Assembly: GCA_000403295.2 (NCBI GenBank)
Contig: KE159609.1
Span: 190,142-254,141, forward strand
DNA length: 64,000 nucleotides
Source: Lachnospiraceae bacterium M18-1
Lineage (GTDB): Bacteria; Bacillota; Clostridia; Lachnospirales; Lachnospiraceae
Direction: 5' to 3'
Each line of letters opens with the position of its first letter. Positions within the stretch are counted from its first letter, which is position 1. Of this stretch, positions 57,158-64,000 are shown piece after piece. A model generated the notes under the pieces. That model was not told the origin of the DNA. It ran no database searches and was given only the letters and a program-made list of their open reading frames with translations. Made by a program: the position numbers and the translations under genes.

Positions 57158-58141
57158 ATGAATAAAGAAGAATTACATCGTGTTATAGGAGAGCAACAGC
57201 CTAATATATGCCAAGTGGTTGCAGTCAAAGATAGCAACATTATTTATAGTGATACTTGGAATGATTTCAAACAAGATGATAATGTTCATATTGCTTCGGT
57301 AACAAAAAGCATTATAGCCATACTTATAGGAATTGCTATTGACAAAGGTATGATTAAAAGTATTCATCAAAAAGTATTGGACTTTTTCCCTGACTATGTG
57401 ATTAAAAGAGGAGAAAAGACCATACACGATATTACTTTATATCATTTGCTTACGATGACCGCACCGTATAAATTCAAGTCGGAGCCTTGGACAAAAGTAT
57501 GTATGAGTGAGGATTGGACAAAGGCAGTTCTTGATTTGCTCGGCGGTAAAAGCGATATTATAGGTGAGTTTAAGTATTCAACACTCGGTATACATATATT
57601 GAGTACAATAATAACCAAAGTAAGCAATATGCCAACATTGGAATTTGCCAATAAATATTTATTTAAGCCCCTTGGAATAAAGAACAGACATCTTTACACA
57701 GTAAAAAACAAAGAGGAACATATTGGCTTTGTAACTTCAAAAGAACCTAAAGAAAACGGTTGGTTTTGTGATAACAAAGGAACAGTTACTTCGGGTTTTG
57801 GCTTGTGTTTATCAGCAGAAGATATGGCGAAAATAGGACAAATGTGCCTTGATAAAGGAATGTATGATAACAAAAGAATTGTATCTTCTGAATGGATTGA
57901 AAAGATAACAACACCATATTTAACTACTGATGAAAAATTTGGATTTATGCAATATGGATTTTTGTGGTGGATTATAGATAGTGAAAAGAAAATATATTCT
58001 GCAATCGGCGATAGCGGAAATGTAATATATGTTAATACCGAAAAAAATATCGTTATATCCGTTACGGCAACTTTCAAACCTTTGGTATTTGATAGGGTTC
58101 AGTTTATAAGAGAATATATCGAGCCATTTGTTTTAGGATGA
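57158..58141 (+). CDS. Serine hydrolase, beta-lactamase/penicillin-binding fold
   Basis: 327 residues. SVTKSIIAILIGIAIDKGMI gives the SxxK nucleophile (about 47-50), with YSTLGIHILSTI at the YxN/Y-type position and GFGLCLSAEDMAKIGQMCLD further on. No KTG box is obvious; SAIGDSGNVIYV occupies that place. Class C-like esterase/beta-lactamase superfamily; substrate unknown. Strikingly AT-rich, GTGAGGTGTAATTAA upstream, so likely acquired separately from the GC-richer operons around. Confidence 0.88.
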   Translation: MNKEELHRVIGEQQPNICQVVAVKDSNIIYSDTWNDFKQDDNVHIASVTKSIIAILIGIAIDKGMIKSIHQKVLDFFPDYVIKRGEKTIHDITLYHLLTMTAPYKFKSEPWTKVCMSEDWTKAVLDLLGGKSDIIGEFKYSTLGIHILSTIITKVSNMPTLEFANKYLFKPLGIKNRHLYTVKNKEEHIGFVTSKEPKENGWFCDNKGTVTSGFGLCLSAEDMAKIGQMCLDKGMYDNKRIVSSEWIEKITTPYLTTDEKFGFMQYGFLWWIIDSEKKIYSAIGDSGNVIYVNTEKNIVISVTATFKPLVFDRVQFIREYIEPFVLG

Positions 58142-58197
58142 CAAATTCTGATTTATCAATTCATAAAGTTTTGAAATAAAAAGAATATTGTAACCCG

Positions 58198-58226
58198 GAG
58201 ATGTTGATTATCAGCATCTCTTTTTT
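58198..58226 (+). terminator. Terminator after serine hydrolase
   Basis: GAGATGTTGA (58198-58207) pairs with TCAGCATCTC (58211-58220) with one wobble, then TTTTTT. Confidence 0.8.
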
Positions 58227-58249
58227 ATATCAAAAAGGAGGTATATAGT

Positions 58250-58360
58250 ATGGGATGGTTGATAGGTATCCTTAGTTTTATAGGCGGCAGCGTGTTTGGC
58301 GTTGTTTTTATGTGTATGTTTCAGATTAACCGAACTTACAGAAATAAGCGCTCGGAGTAA
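58250..58360 (+). CDS. DUF3789-like small membrane protein
   Basis: 36 residues from ATG 58250 (AAGGAGGTATATAGT). One glycine-rich membrane helix (WLIGILSFIGGSVFGVVFMC) and a short basic tail. Matches the DUF3789 pattern common in integrative elements; function unknown. Confidence 0.65.
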   Translation: MGWLIGILSFIGGSVFGVVFMCMFQINRTYRNKRSE

Positions 58361-58396
58361 ACATTTGCAGTAAGAATGCTCTTTTCTCCTGGTGGA

Positions 58397-58518
58397 TTGA
58401 CTATTGCAAATAAATCTGTTATAATATTTACATCAGTATCAAGTTTGGCTACGGCTAAACACAGTTTAACAGAGTTTATCAAAGTGTCATTTGCAATTTT
58501 GCAGATGGCACTTTTTTT
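58397..58518 (+). promoter_or_regulatory. Leader cassette C: promoter, structured leader, terminator
   Basis: TTGACT (58397-58402), 17 bases, TATAAT (58420-58425). The leader has TACATCAGTATCAAG, hairpin GTTTGGC-TACG-GCTAAAC (UNCG-type loop), AGAGTTTATCAAA, then a 12-bp terminator stem (58484-58511, lower stem GTGTC/GGCAC) and T7. A second terminator-like hairpin follows (58545-58574). Homologous to cassettes A and B; drives 58626 onward. Confidence 0.78.
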
Positions 58519-58544
58519 GTTTTCCGGCCAATTCATTTGGGCAT

Positions 58545-58603
58545 AAGCCAGCAGTCTTTCGGGATTGCTGGCTTTTGTTATATATCAAGGCGGCAATCCC
58601 GCC
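58545..58603 (+). promoter_or_regulatory. Second terminator and pre-ribosome-site hairpin of operon C
   Basis: AAGCCAGCA (58545-58553) pairs with TGCTGGCTT (58566-58574) and is followed by TTGTTA. Then GGCGG-CAATC-CCGCC (58589-58603) sits 10 bases before AAAGGAG of the 58626 gene, mirroring the hairpin before ssb. Confidence 0.55.
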
Positions 58604-58625
58604 AGAAAAGAAAGGAGCATGAAAT

Positions 58626-59768
58626 ATGCAAAAACAATGTCAGGATGGTTTCTACACCACATTCAGTTCCTATCCCTTTATGCTGGATTATCACAAGGAG
58701 CAGTCCAAGAACAGCCGCTGGGTGAAAGCCAGGGTCAGTGACCTTGAAATTCAGCCGCTGGGCAAAGGCTCTGCCCTGAGCACTGATCTGCCGGCATTTG
58801 CGTCAGGAACCACACAGGACGCTGTGGATGACACAGCAAACAATCTCGGCCTGGCCATGCGTGTTGACGGGGAACTCTTCCCCATGCGCATGACAGCCTA
58901 CAAAAGCCTTTTGGACAGGGCAAAAATCGGTGGCACGGCGCTCCCTAAACTGAGCCGTGAAGTGCTGGCGGAGGTGTTAAACGCCTGCCTGCGTCTTTAT
59001 TCAGCGGATGCACTTTTGCTGATTCGTGATGAAAAAGTTGCGGCGGTTCATTCCGGGGATGCTGTTGATTATTCAGTGCTACCGATTGATGAGCTGCTCA
59101 CTGCTCTGAAGACAAAGCTGGATGCCCGTTTTTCAGGAAACGAGTTTGAGTCCGGCTACTGTGACCATGCGATGGTAAGCGCAGCATGGACGATGCCAGA
59201 TCAAAAAGAGGATTTGCTAGGAGCGTACACAAAGCTGCTGGATTCCCAAGGAAAAACGGCTATGGCTTCCAAACTGACTCCGGGTGTCCGTTTTATGAGT
59301 TCGGATACTGGAGTGGCTTCAGCAAAGGTCTCAGCCCTACTGGTGAGCGGAAAGCGTTCTATCCATATCGGGGGCTGCATCGCAGTTGACCACAGGCATC
59401 AGTCCAAGGTTTCCGACTTTGATACAGCGTTGGATCAGCTGTTTGCCCAATTCGGGGATAGCATTGCCAAACTGCAGAAACTGCTGGAGATCCATTTGGA
59501 TTATCCGGTAAACGCTATGACCAGGGTATGTAAAAAACTTAGTCTGCCAAAAAAGGCTGCAGTCGAAGCTATCGCCATGTACGAGATGGCATACGGAGGC
59601 GGCCCGGCGACAGCCCATGACGTATTTCTTGCTATGCAGGAGATCCCGTTTATTTTGAGGACTGAAAACACGCCGGAAAGTAAGATGCTGGTCATAGAAG
59701 AAAATATGGCTCGTGCGCTTTCATTCAGATGGAGTGATTACGACCTTGCAAAGGCGGTGAGTTACTGA
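58626..59768 (+). CDS. Unknown phage/plasmid-type protein, possibly DUF932-like
   Basis: 380 residues. Segments SRWVKARVSDLEIQPLGKGS, LLIRDEKVAAVHSGDAVDYS and GVRFMSSDTGVASAKVSALL resemble the DUF932 (phage/plasmid-like) proteins that accompany recombination genes; the link is by eye only. AAAGGAGCATGAAAT precedes the ATG. Its stop overlaps the YqaJ gene start by one base, so the two are coupled. Confidence 0.65.
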   Translation: MQKQCQDGFYTTFSSYPFMLDYHKEQSKNSRWVKARVSDLEIQPLGKGSALSTDLPAFASGTTQDAVDDTANNLGLAMRVDGELFPMRMTAYKSLLDRAKIGGTALPKLSREVLAEVLNACLRLYSADALLLIRDEKVAAVHSGDAVDYSVLPIDELLTALKTKLDARFSGNEFESGYCDHAMVSAAWTMPDQKEDLLGAYTKLLDSQGKTAMASKLTPGVRFMSSDTGVASAKVSALLVSGKRSIHIGGCIAVDHRHQSKVSDFDTALDQLFAQFGDSIAKLQKLLEIHLDYPVNAMTRVCKKLSLPKKAAVEAIAMYEMAYGGGPATAHDVFLAMQEIPFILRTENTPESKMLVIEENMARALSFRWSDYDLAKAVSY

Positions 59769-60805
59769 TGGCAAAACCGATTGTTCTTTGTGATACCGCA
59801 GGTATGACGAATGACAGATGGCTGGAATGCCGTATGCACGGCCCCAAAGGGGATATTCCCTATACCGTGGGTGGAAGCGATGTTGCAGCTATTTTTGGTG
59901 TATCACCATGGACGACTCCGCTGGAGCTGTGGAAAATCAAAAAAGGGCAAATGAAGCCTGCAAAAAAAGCCAATGCCAATCAATTGCAAATGGGACATCT
60001 TTTAGAGCCGGTTGCTGCCTATTGGTATGGTGCAAAGACAGGCAATACCGTTACAGAAGACACGAATCTGTATCAGCACGCAGATCATCCTTACGCTCTT
60101 GCCAATTTCGACCGGCGCTTTACACGGGCGTCCGATAACGAACCGGGAATTTTGGAGTGTAAAAGCTGTACTTATCACAAAGCGGATGAGTGGGCAGATG
60201 GAGCGATTCCGCTCTACTATGAACTGCAGCTGAGGTTTTATCTTGCGGTAGCGGATGTGAACATTGGCGCTTTTTCTGCCGTTTGGGGAAATAATCCGGA
60301 CAATGATCTGGCAATGCCTGAGATTATTCGTGATAAGGCGAAGGAGGATATGATCTTTGAACGCCTGGACGAATGGATCTGGAGCCTTGAGAATGATAAA
60401 CCCCCGACAATGGCGGATGTTGCACCAAAGCTTGCTTTGGAGTCACTGGCAAGGATTTATGGTGCAAGTCAGGCGGGACTTCCAACAATAGAGTTTTCCC
60501 GCAAGTATGAATCGCCCTTGCGCAGAATTGCAATGCTTCAAGGGAAAATCTCTGAATGCAACAGAGAAATCAAAACATATGAAAAGGAGATTGAAGCACA
60601 TAGTGTGCGAATTGCCGAAGTCATGAAGGAGCATGAGCATGGCGTCTTGGAGACGACCAGCGATAAGCTTCTGATTGATTTTGTGACAAAAACAACCCGC
60701 AGGCCCGATTCCAAAGCCTTGAAGGAAAAATACCCGGCAATTTATACTGATGTTCTAAAAGCATCGGAAAGCCGCAAGGTAAAGGTGTCGGTCCAGCCAA
60801 TTTAG
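59768..60805 (+). CDS. YqaJ-type viral recombinase nuclease
   Basis: 345 residues. YqaJ nuclease core: VGGSDVAAIFGVSPWTTPLE, QMGHLLEPVAAYWYGAKTGN (Glu), ALANFDRRFTRAS (Asp), ILECKSCTYHKADEW (ExK) and YYELQLRFYLAVA (QxxxY-type). Metal-dependent 5'-3' exonuclease of phage-like recombination. A C-terminal coiled-coil (KISECNREIKTYEKEIEAHS) follows. It works with an annealase in other systems; none is recognisable here, though the SSB at 45059 belongs to the same element. Confidence 0.88.
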   Translation: MAKPIVLCDTAGMTNDRWLECRMHGPKGDIPYTVGGSDVAAIFGVSPWTTPLELWKIKKGQMKPAKKANANQLQMGHLLEPVAAYWYGAKTGNTVTEDTNLYQHADHPYALANFDRRFTRASDNEPGILECKSCTYHKADEWADGAIPLYYELQLRFYLAVADVNIGAFSAVWGNNPDNDLAMPEIIRDKAKEDMIFERLDEWIWSLENDKPPTMADVAPKLALESLARIYGASQAGLPTIEFSRKYESPLRRIAMLQGKISECNREIKTYEKEIEAHSVRIAEVMKEHEHGVLETTSDKLLIDFVTKTTRRPDSKALKEKYPAIYTDVLKASESRKVKVSVQPI

Positions 60806-60818
60806 AAAGGAGACCATA

Positions 60819-61343
60819 ATGGAAAACATTTATTATGAAGGTTGGGAGCAGGAGTTGATTTATCAGTTCCTGCCATATGACAGGTGCAAAAAAAGGGCGT
60901 ATATCTGCTCGCCGCTCAGTGCAGACACGAATGAAGGGATTGCACAGAACATGCAGGCGACAAGGGCGTATATGTTCTATGCCATGAAAAAGATGCGTAT
61001 GAACGCAAGTGCGCCACATGCGTACCTCCCGATGATCCTTTGCGACAATATTCCATCTGATAGAGCGCTTGCCCTTCAGTTCGGTCTGGAACTGCTGAAA
61101 GGCAGCGATATCCTGCTGATATGCGGTAACCGGATCAGCAGTGGGATGCGTGGGGAAATTGCCCATGCAATCCGCCTGAAGATACCGATGATTGCTTTTG
61201 ATGAGGGTGTATACCTGGAAGTACAAAAGGAACTGACAAAGCGTGGCTGCGATAAGCGGAAAGTTCGCCTGGACAGGGAGAATTTCTTGATGGGTATCTC
61301 CGCTCCTTTGTCATATCTTGAAAATGCGGAGATGTTCCGATGA
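60819..61343 (+). CDS. DUF4406/DUF7768-like nucleotide-hydrolase-fold protein
   Basis: 174 residues. RAYICSPLSADTNEGIAQNM at the N-terminus, PHAYLPMILCDN, then LLKGSDILLICGNRISSGMR and GEIAHAIRLKIPMIAFD, the pattern of nucleoside 2-deoxyribosyltransferase-like DUF4406/DUF7768 proteins found in phages. Activity unknown. AAAGGAGACCATA precedes the ATG. Confidence 0.75.
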   Translation: MENIYYEGWEQELIYQFLPYDRCKKRAYICSPLSADTNEGIAQNMQATRAYMFYAMKKMRMNASAPHAYLPMILCDNIPSDRALALQFGLELLKGSDILLICGNRISSGMRGEIAHAIRLKIPMIAFDEGVYLEVQKELTKRGCDKRKVRLDRENFLMGISAPLSYLENAEMFR

Positions 61344-61367
61344 AAGACCAACTGGCTGCAGCTTCAC

Positions 61368-61411
61368 AAAAAACTCCCGTTGTATCTTTGGATACGATTC
61401 GGGAGTTTTTT
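61368..61411 (+). terminator. Terminator before helicase gene
   Basis: AAACTCCCG (61371-61379) pairs with CGGGAGTTT (61400-61408), with an inner GTATC/GATAC stem, and T run. Confidence 0.75.
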
Positions 61412-61448
61412 GTATCTATAACACGACTCAGAGAAAGGAGTAAAAATT

Positions 61449-63620
61449 TTGCTATGTGAATTTGATAGGCTCATATATCCACAGAGTATTACGGCTGTTG
61501 ATGCCAGCAGTTATATGATTGCACTCTACCATCCATGTGAAAAGATCAAAGATAGCACAGGGAACACGGTTACGCAGGTGAAAGCAGTGGGATATTGCTT
61601 ACCTACATCAAGCAATCTGCGCTACGACATGCTTGGGCATTGGAGTAAAAATCCCAAATTTGGCGTCCAGTTTGAAGTGGAGAGTTACAACGAAGTGGTA
61701 ATACCGACGAAGGAAGGCATCATTGCCTATCTTTCTTCCGGGCAGATTAAAGGGATTGGTCCCAAGATAGCGGAGAAAATTTACGCAGTTTTTGGCCAGC
61801 AGTCACTGGAGGTACTGGATAAAGAACCGGAAAGGCTTCTTGCCATACCAGGTATCAGTGAGATAAAACTGAAAAAAATCTATGATTCTTATCTGGTTAA
61901 TCGTGGCGCCCGGGATGTGGTGGCATTTCTGTCACCGCATGGCATTACGCCGAACCGAGCGGTACGCCTATACAAAGAGTATGGGGAAAAGACGATGGAT
62001 ATTGTAAAAAACCATCCCTACCAGCTCTGCGACATGGCCGGGATTGGCTTCAAGACGGCAGACCATATTGCTATGAGCATGGGGTTTGACCAGCTATCGA
62101 CTGAGCGTGTGGATGAAGGACTCCTGTATACGCTGGCGGATGCGGAAGCTAAAGGGCATCTCTGTATGGAGAAACATGAGTTTGTGAAAGCTTGTCTAAA
62201 AATTCTGGATACGCCTGCACTGACTTCAGAAATGGTGGCGAATCGCGCCGCAAGGCTGGTTTTCAGCGGACAGTTGGTGTCGTATCAGGGCAATGTGTAT
62301 AGGGCAAAAACTGTACATGTGGAAGAACAACTTGCCTCCGCCATTCATCAGCAGATGAAGCACCGGAAGATGCACAGCTATGGGGATTTGTATGCCGCCA
62401 TAGATGCAGAGGAGCAGAAGCTGAAAATGAAGTTTGCACCGGAGCAGCGCGAAGCGGTAAAGATGGCTCTGACGCAGGGACTTTCCATTATCACTGGTGG
62501 ACCTGGAACAGGAAAGACTTTGATACAACGTGCCATTTTAGATATTTATCAAAAAAACAATCCCAAAAGTGAAATCTGCTGTTGTGCTCCTACGGGTAGG
62601 GCAGCAAGGAGGATGGAGCAGGCAACCGGGGTTCCGGCTTCAACCGTTCATAAAGCCCTTGGGCTGATGGCGGATGAGGACGGAGACTATGATGGACCCG
62701 AAGCGCTTACTGCAGATCTGATTGTGGTAGATGAGATTTCCATGCTGGATGTTTATCTGGCCGGATATCTGTTTGATGCAGTGAAATATGGCGCACAGAT
62801 GGTGCTGATTGGCGATGCAGATCAGCTACCCTCGGTGGGGCCCGGCGCAGTGCTCAGTGAGATGATTGCCAGCGGATGTATCCCAGTTGTGCGGTTGGAC
62901 AAGGTATTTCGTCAGAATGCGGGAAGCCGCATCGCGACAAATGCGAAGCTGATCCGCCATGGGAATGTGGGTCTGGAGTATGGGGACGACTTTCAGTTTA
63001 TCAATTCTCCCAGACTCTCTGATTCTGCCAAACTCATTGTCGATCTCTATCTGCGGGAAACTGAGAAATATGGGGTCGATAACGTGGCGCTGCTTACGCC
63101 ATACCGGCAAAAGACGGAAACCGGAGTCAATGCGCTGAATGAGCACTTGCGTGAGAAGGTGAACCCGCCGGATGCACAGAAACCGGAGGTTGTTTTCGGA
63201 AATCGAAAATTTCGGTGTGGGGATAAGGTCATGCAGATCAAAAACCATGATGATGTCAATAACGGCGATATCGGCTATATCAGAAAAATTATCCGCATTG
63301 GCGATGACACTACAGTTCATGTGGACTTTGGTGACGGGCGCATGAAAGAGTACGATTCCAGTGGATTGGATATGTTGGATTTAGGTTATGCCTCTACTAT
63401 CCATAAATCGCAGGGATCGGAGTACCAGTCCGTCATCATCAATCTGCAGTGCGCCCATTCCATCATGCTGACAAGGCCTCTTATCTATACGGCAATTACA
63501 CGAGGAAAAGAGCGTGTAACCATTGTCGGGGAAAAAAGGGCGCTTTGTATTTCAATCAAAAGAACTGACACAGAAAAACGCGGCACCTGCCTCGCTAAGC
63601 GGCTGCAGGGGCTTGCTTGA
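61449..63620 (+). CDS. RecD2-like ATP-dependent DNA helicase
   Basis: 723 residues from TTG 61449 (AAAGGAG 8 bases upstream; no ATG in frame nearby). HhH region GIGPKIAEKIYAVFGQQSLE and LLAIPGISEIKLKKIYDSY; SF1 motor with Walker A ITGGPGTGKTLIQRAILDIY, Walker B LIVVDEISMLDVYLAG, motif III VLIGDADQLPSVGPGAVL, then ASTIHKSQGSEYQSVIINLQ and IYTAITRGKERVTIVG. RecD2/TraA-type 5'-3' helicase without a nuclease or relaxase domain. Likely processes element DNA together with ligase, SSB and YqaJ. Confidence 0.92.
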   Translation: MLCEFDRLIYPQSITAVDASSYMIALYHPCEKIKDSTGNTVTQVKAVGYCLPTSSNLRYDMLGHWSKNPKFGVQFEVESYNEVVIPTKEGIIAYLSSGQIKGIGPKIAEKIYAVFGQQSLEVLDKEPERLLAIPGISEIKLKKIYDSYLVNRGARDVVAFLSPHGITPNRAVRLYKEYGEKTMDIVKNHPYQLCDMAGIGFKTADHIAMSMGFDQLSTERVDEGLLYTLADAEAKGHLCMEKHEFVKACLKILDTPALTSEMVANRAARLVFSGQLVSYQGNVYRAKTVHVEEQLASAIHQQMKHRKMHSYGDLYAAIDAEEQKLKMKFAPEQREAVKMALTQGLSIITGGPGTGKTLIQRAILDIYQKNNPKSEICCCAPTGRAARRMEQATGVPASTVHKALGLMADEDGDYDGPEALTADLIVVDEISMLDVYLAGYLFDAVKYGAQMVLIGDADQLPSVGPGAVLSEMIASGCIPVVRLDKVFRQNAGSRIATNAKLIRHGNVGLEYGDDFQFINSPRLSDSAKLIVDLYLRETEKYGVDNVALLTPYRQKTETGVNALNEHLREKVNPPDAQKPEVVFGNRKFRCGDKVMQIKNHDDVNNGDIGYIRKIIRIGDDTTVHVDFGDGRMKEYDSSGLDMLDLGYASTIHKSQGSEYQSVIINLQCAHSIMLTRPLIYTAITRGKERVTIVGEKRALCISIKRTDTEKRGTCLAKRLQGLA

Positions 63621-63634
63621 AGAAAGGAGCAGCT

Positions 63635-64000
63635 ATGGCTACAATATTAGATCAATATCTTGAGAAACAGAATTCTATCAGGTCCCAGATTGCCGAGAAC
63701 AGTCTTCCGCCGGAAGATTTGCTGATTATGCAGGAACTGAATTACCGCATTTGCGTCTTGGAAACATTTCAGTCTTTTTGTAAGTCCGCGCCAATCACAA
63801 TGGATACAAAGGTCATGGGCTATCACTTTCAAATGGTAGATGCGTATGTACGTTTTACCTTAAATGAAAGACGATTCGGATTAAAAGCCGATGCAGAAGG
63901 CCAGAAGCGTCGTGAAACAGCACTCAGTTCTTTTGAGCGTGTTGTACAGGACGGCAGAAAGCGGTTTTCCAGCTTTAAGGCAGGGACACAGGAGCAGTAC
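63635..64000 (+). CDS. Unknown element protein, 3' end outside window
   Basis: 122 residues so far from ATG 63635 (AGAAAGGAGCAGCT), with no stop before the window ends. Helical: LDQYLEKQNSIRSQIAENSL, DLLIMQELNYRICVLETFQS, RRETALSSFERVVQDGRKRF. No family recognised; begins 14 bases after the helicase stop, in the same operon. Confidence 0.75.
   Translation, partial: MATILDQYLEKQNSIRSQIAENSLPPEDLLIMQELNYRICVLETFQSFCKSAPITMDTKVMGYHFQMVDAYVRFTLNERRFGLKADAEGQKRRETALSSFERVVQDGRKRFSSFKAGTQEQY

Overview
The window reads as accessory DNA from a gut-type Clostridia (Bacillota, probably Lachnospiraceae or a close relative). The basis is the VanD-type glycopeptide resistance genes, BspA-like surface protein, class B sortase, gut-Firmicute style integrative-element genes, strong AGGAGG ribosome sites and mid-range GC. 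No rRNA, tRNA or CRISPR array was recognised. Nothing was searched against a database; family names come from recognising motifs in the translated sequence.

Layout. (1) 1-2838: the 3' part of a VanD-type cluster (vanH end, D-Ala:D-Lac ligase, vanX) followed by the tyrosine recombinase known in VanD clusters as intD. (2) 2843-7345: a 309-bp segment bounded by perfect 27-bp inverted repeats, each repeat itself built like a tyrosine-recombinase core site. It contains a promoter now pointing away from a downstream small gene plus a 1283-residue sortase-anchored LRR surface protein. I read this as an invertible promoter (phase switch) in the OFF state. (3) 7.4-13 kb: small regulators and cargo (WYL regulator; TetR plus methyltransferase; winged-helix protein; GntR-ABC operon). 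(4) 13.3-15.5 kb: minus-strand XRE, AlbA_2/Schlafen-like and small HTH genes. (5) 15.6-20.7 kb: an AT-richer TetR regulon (hydrolase, TetR, ABC exporter, CDF metal transporter) with three 27-bp operator-like palindromes. (6) 20.9-27.2 kb: sortase B, then a worn integrative-element region with a sigma-like gene, IS1182- and IS110-family insertion sequences, hairpin-rich non-coding DNA and the C-terminal remnant of a large serine recombinase.

(7) 27.2-64 kb: a long, almost entirely plus-strand block of a large integrative or conjugative element: DNA methylases, NAD-dependent DNA ligase, SSB, MoxR-type AAA ATPase with a VWA partner, YqaJ nuclease, RecD-like helicase and many tightly overlapping small genes of unknown function. 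It is driven by at least three homologous promoter-leader-terminator cassettes (27242, 44852, 58397) that share sequence and RNA architecture while their stems differ compensatorily. They look like one attenuation/antitermination system controlling the element's operons. Inside the block sit cargo units: a 5-kb MerR-ABC / GNAT-TrmO-MerR module flanked by two copies of the same gene 3' end and terminator, an AbiE toxin-antitoxin pair with its operator, and a beta-lactamase-fold hydrolase.

The strongest leads for something undescribed are the putative phase switch beside the VanD recombinase and the three-cassette leader RNA family.
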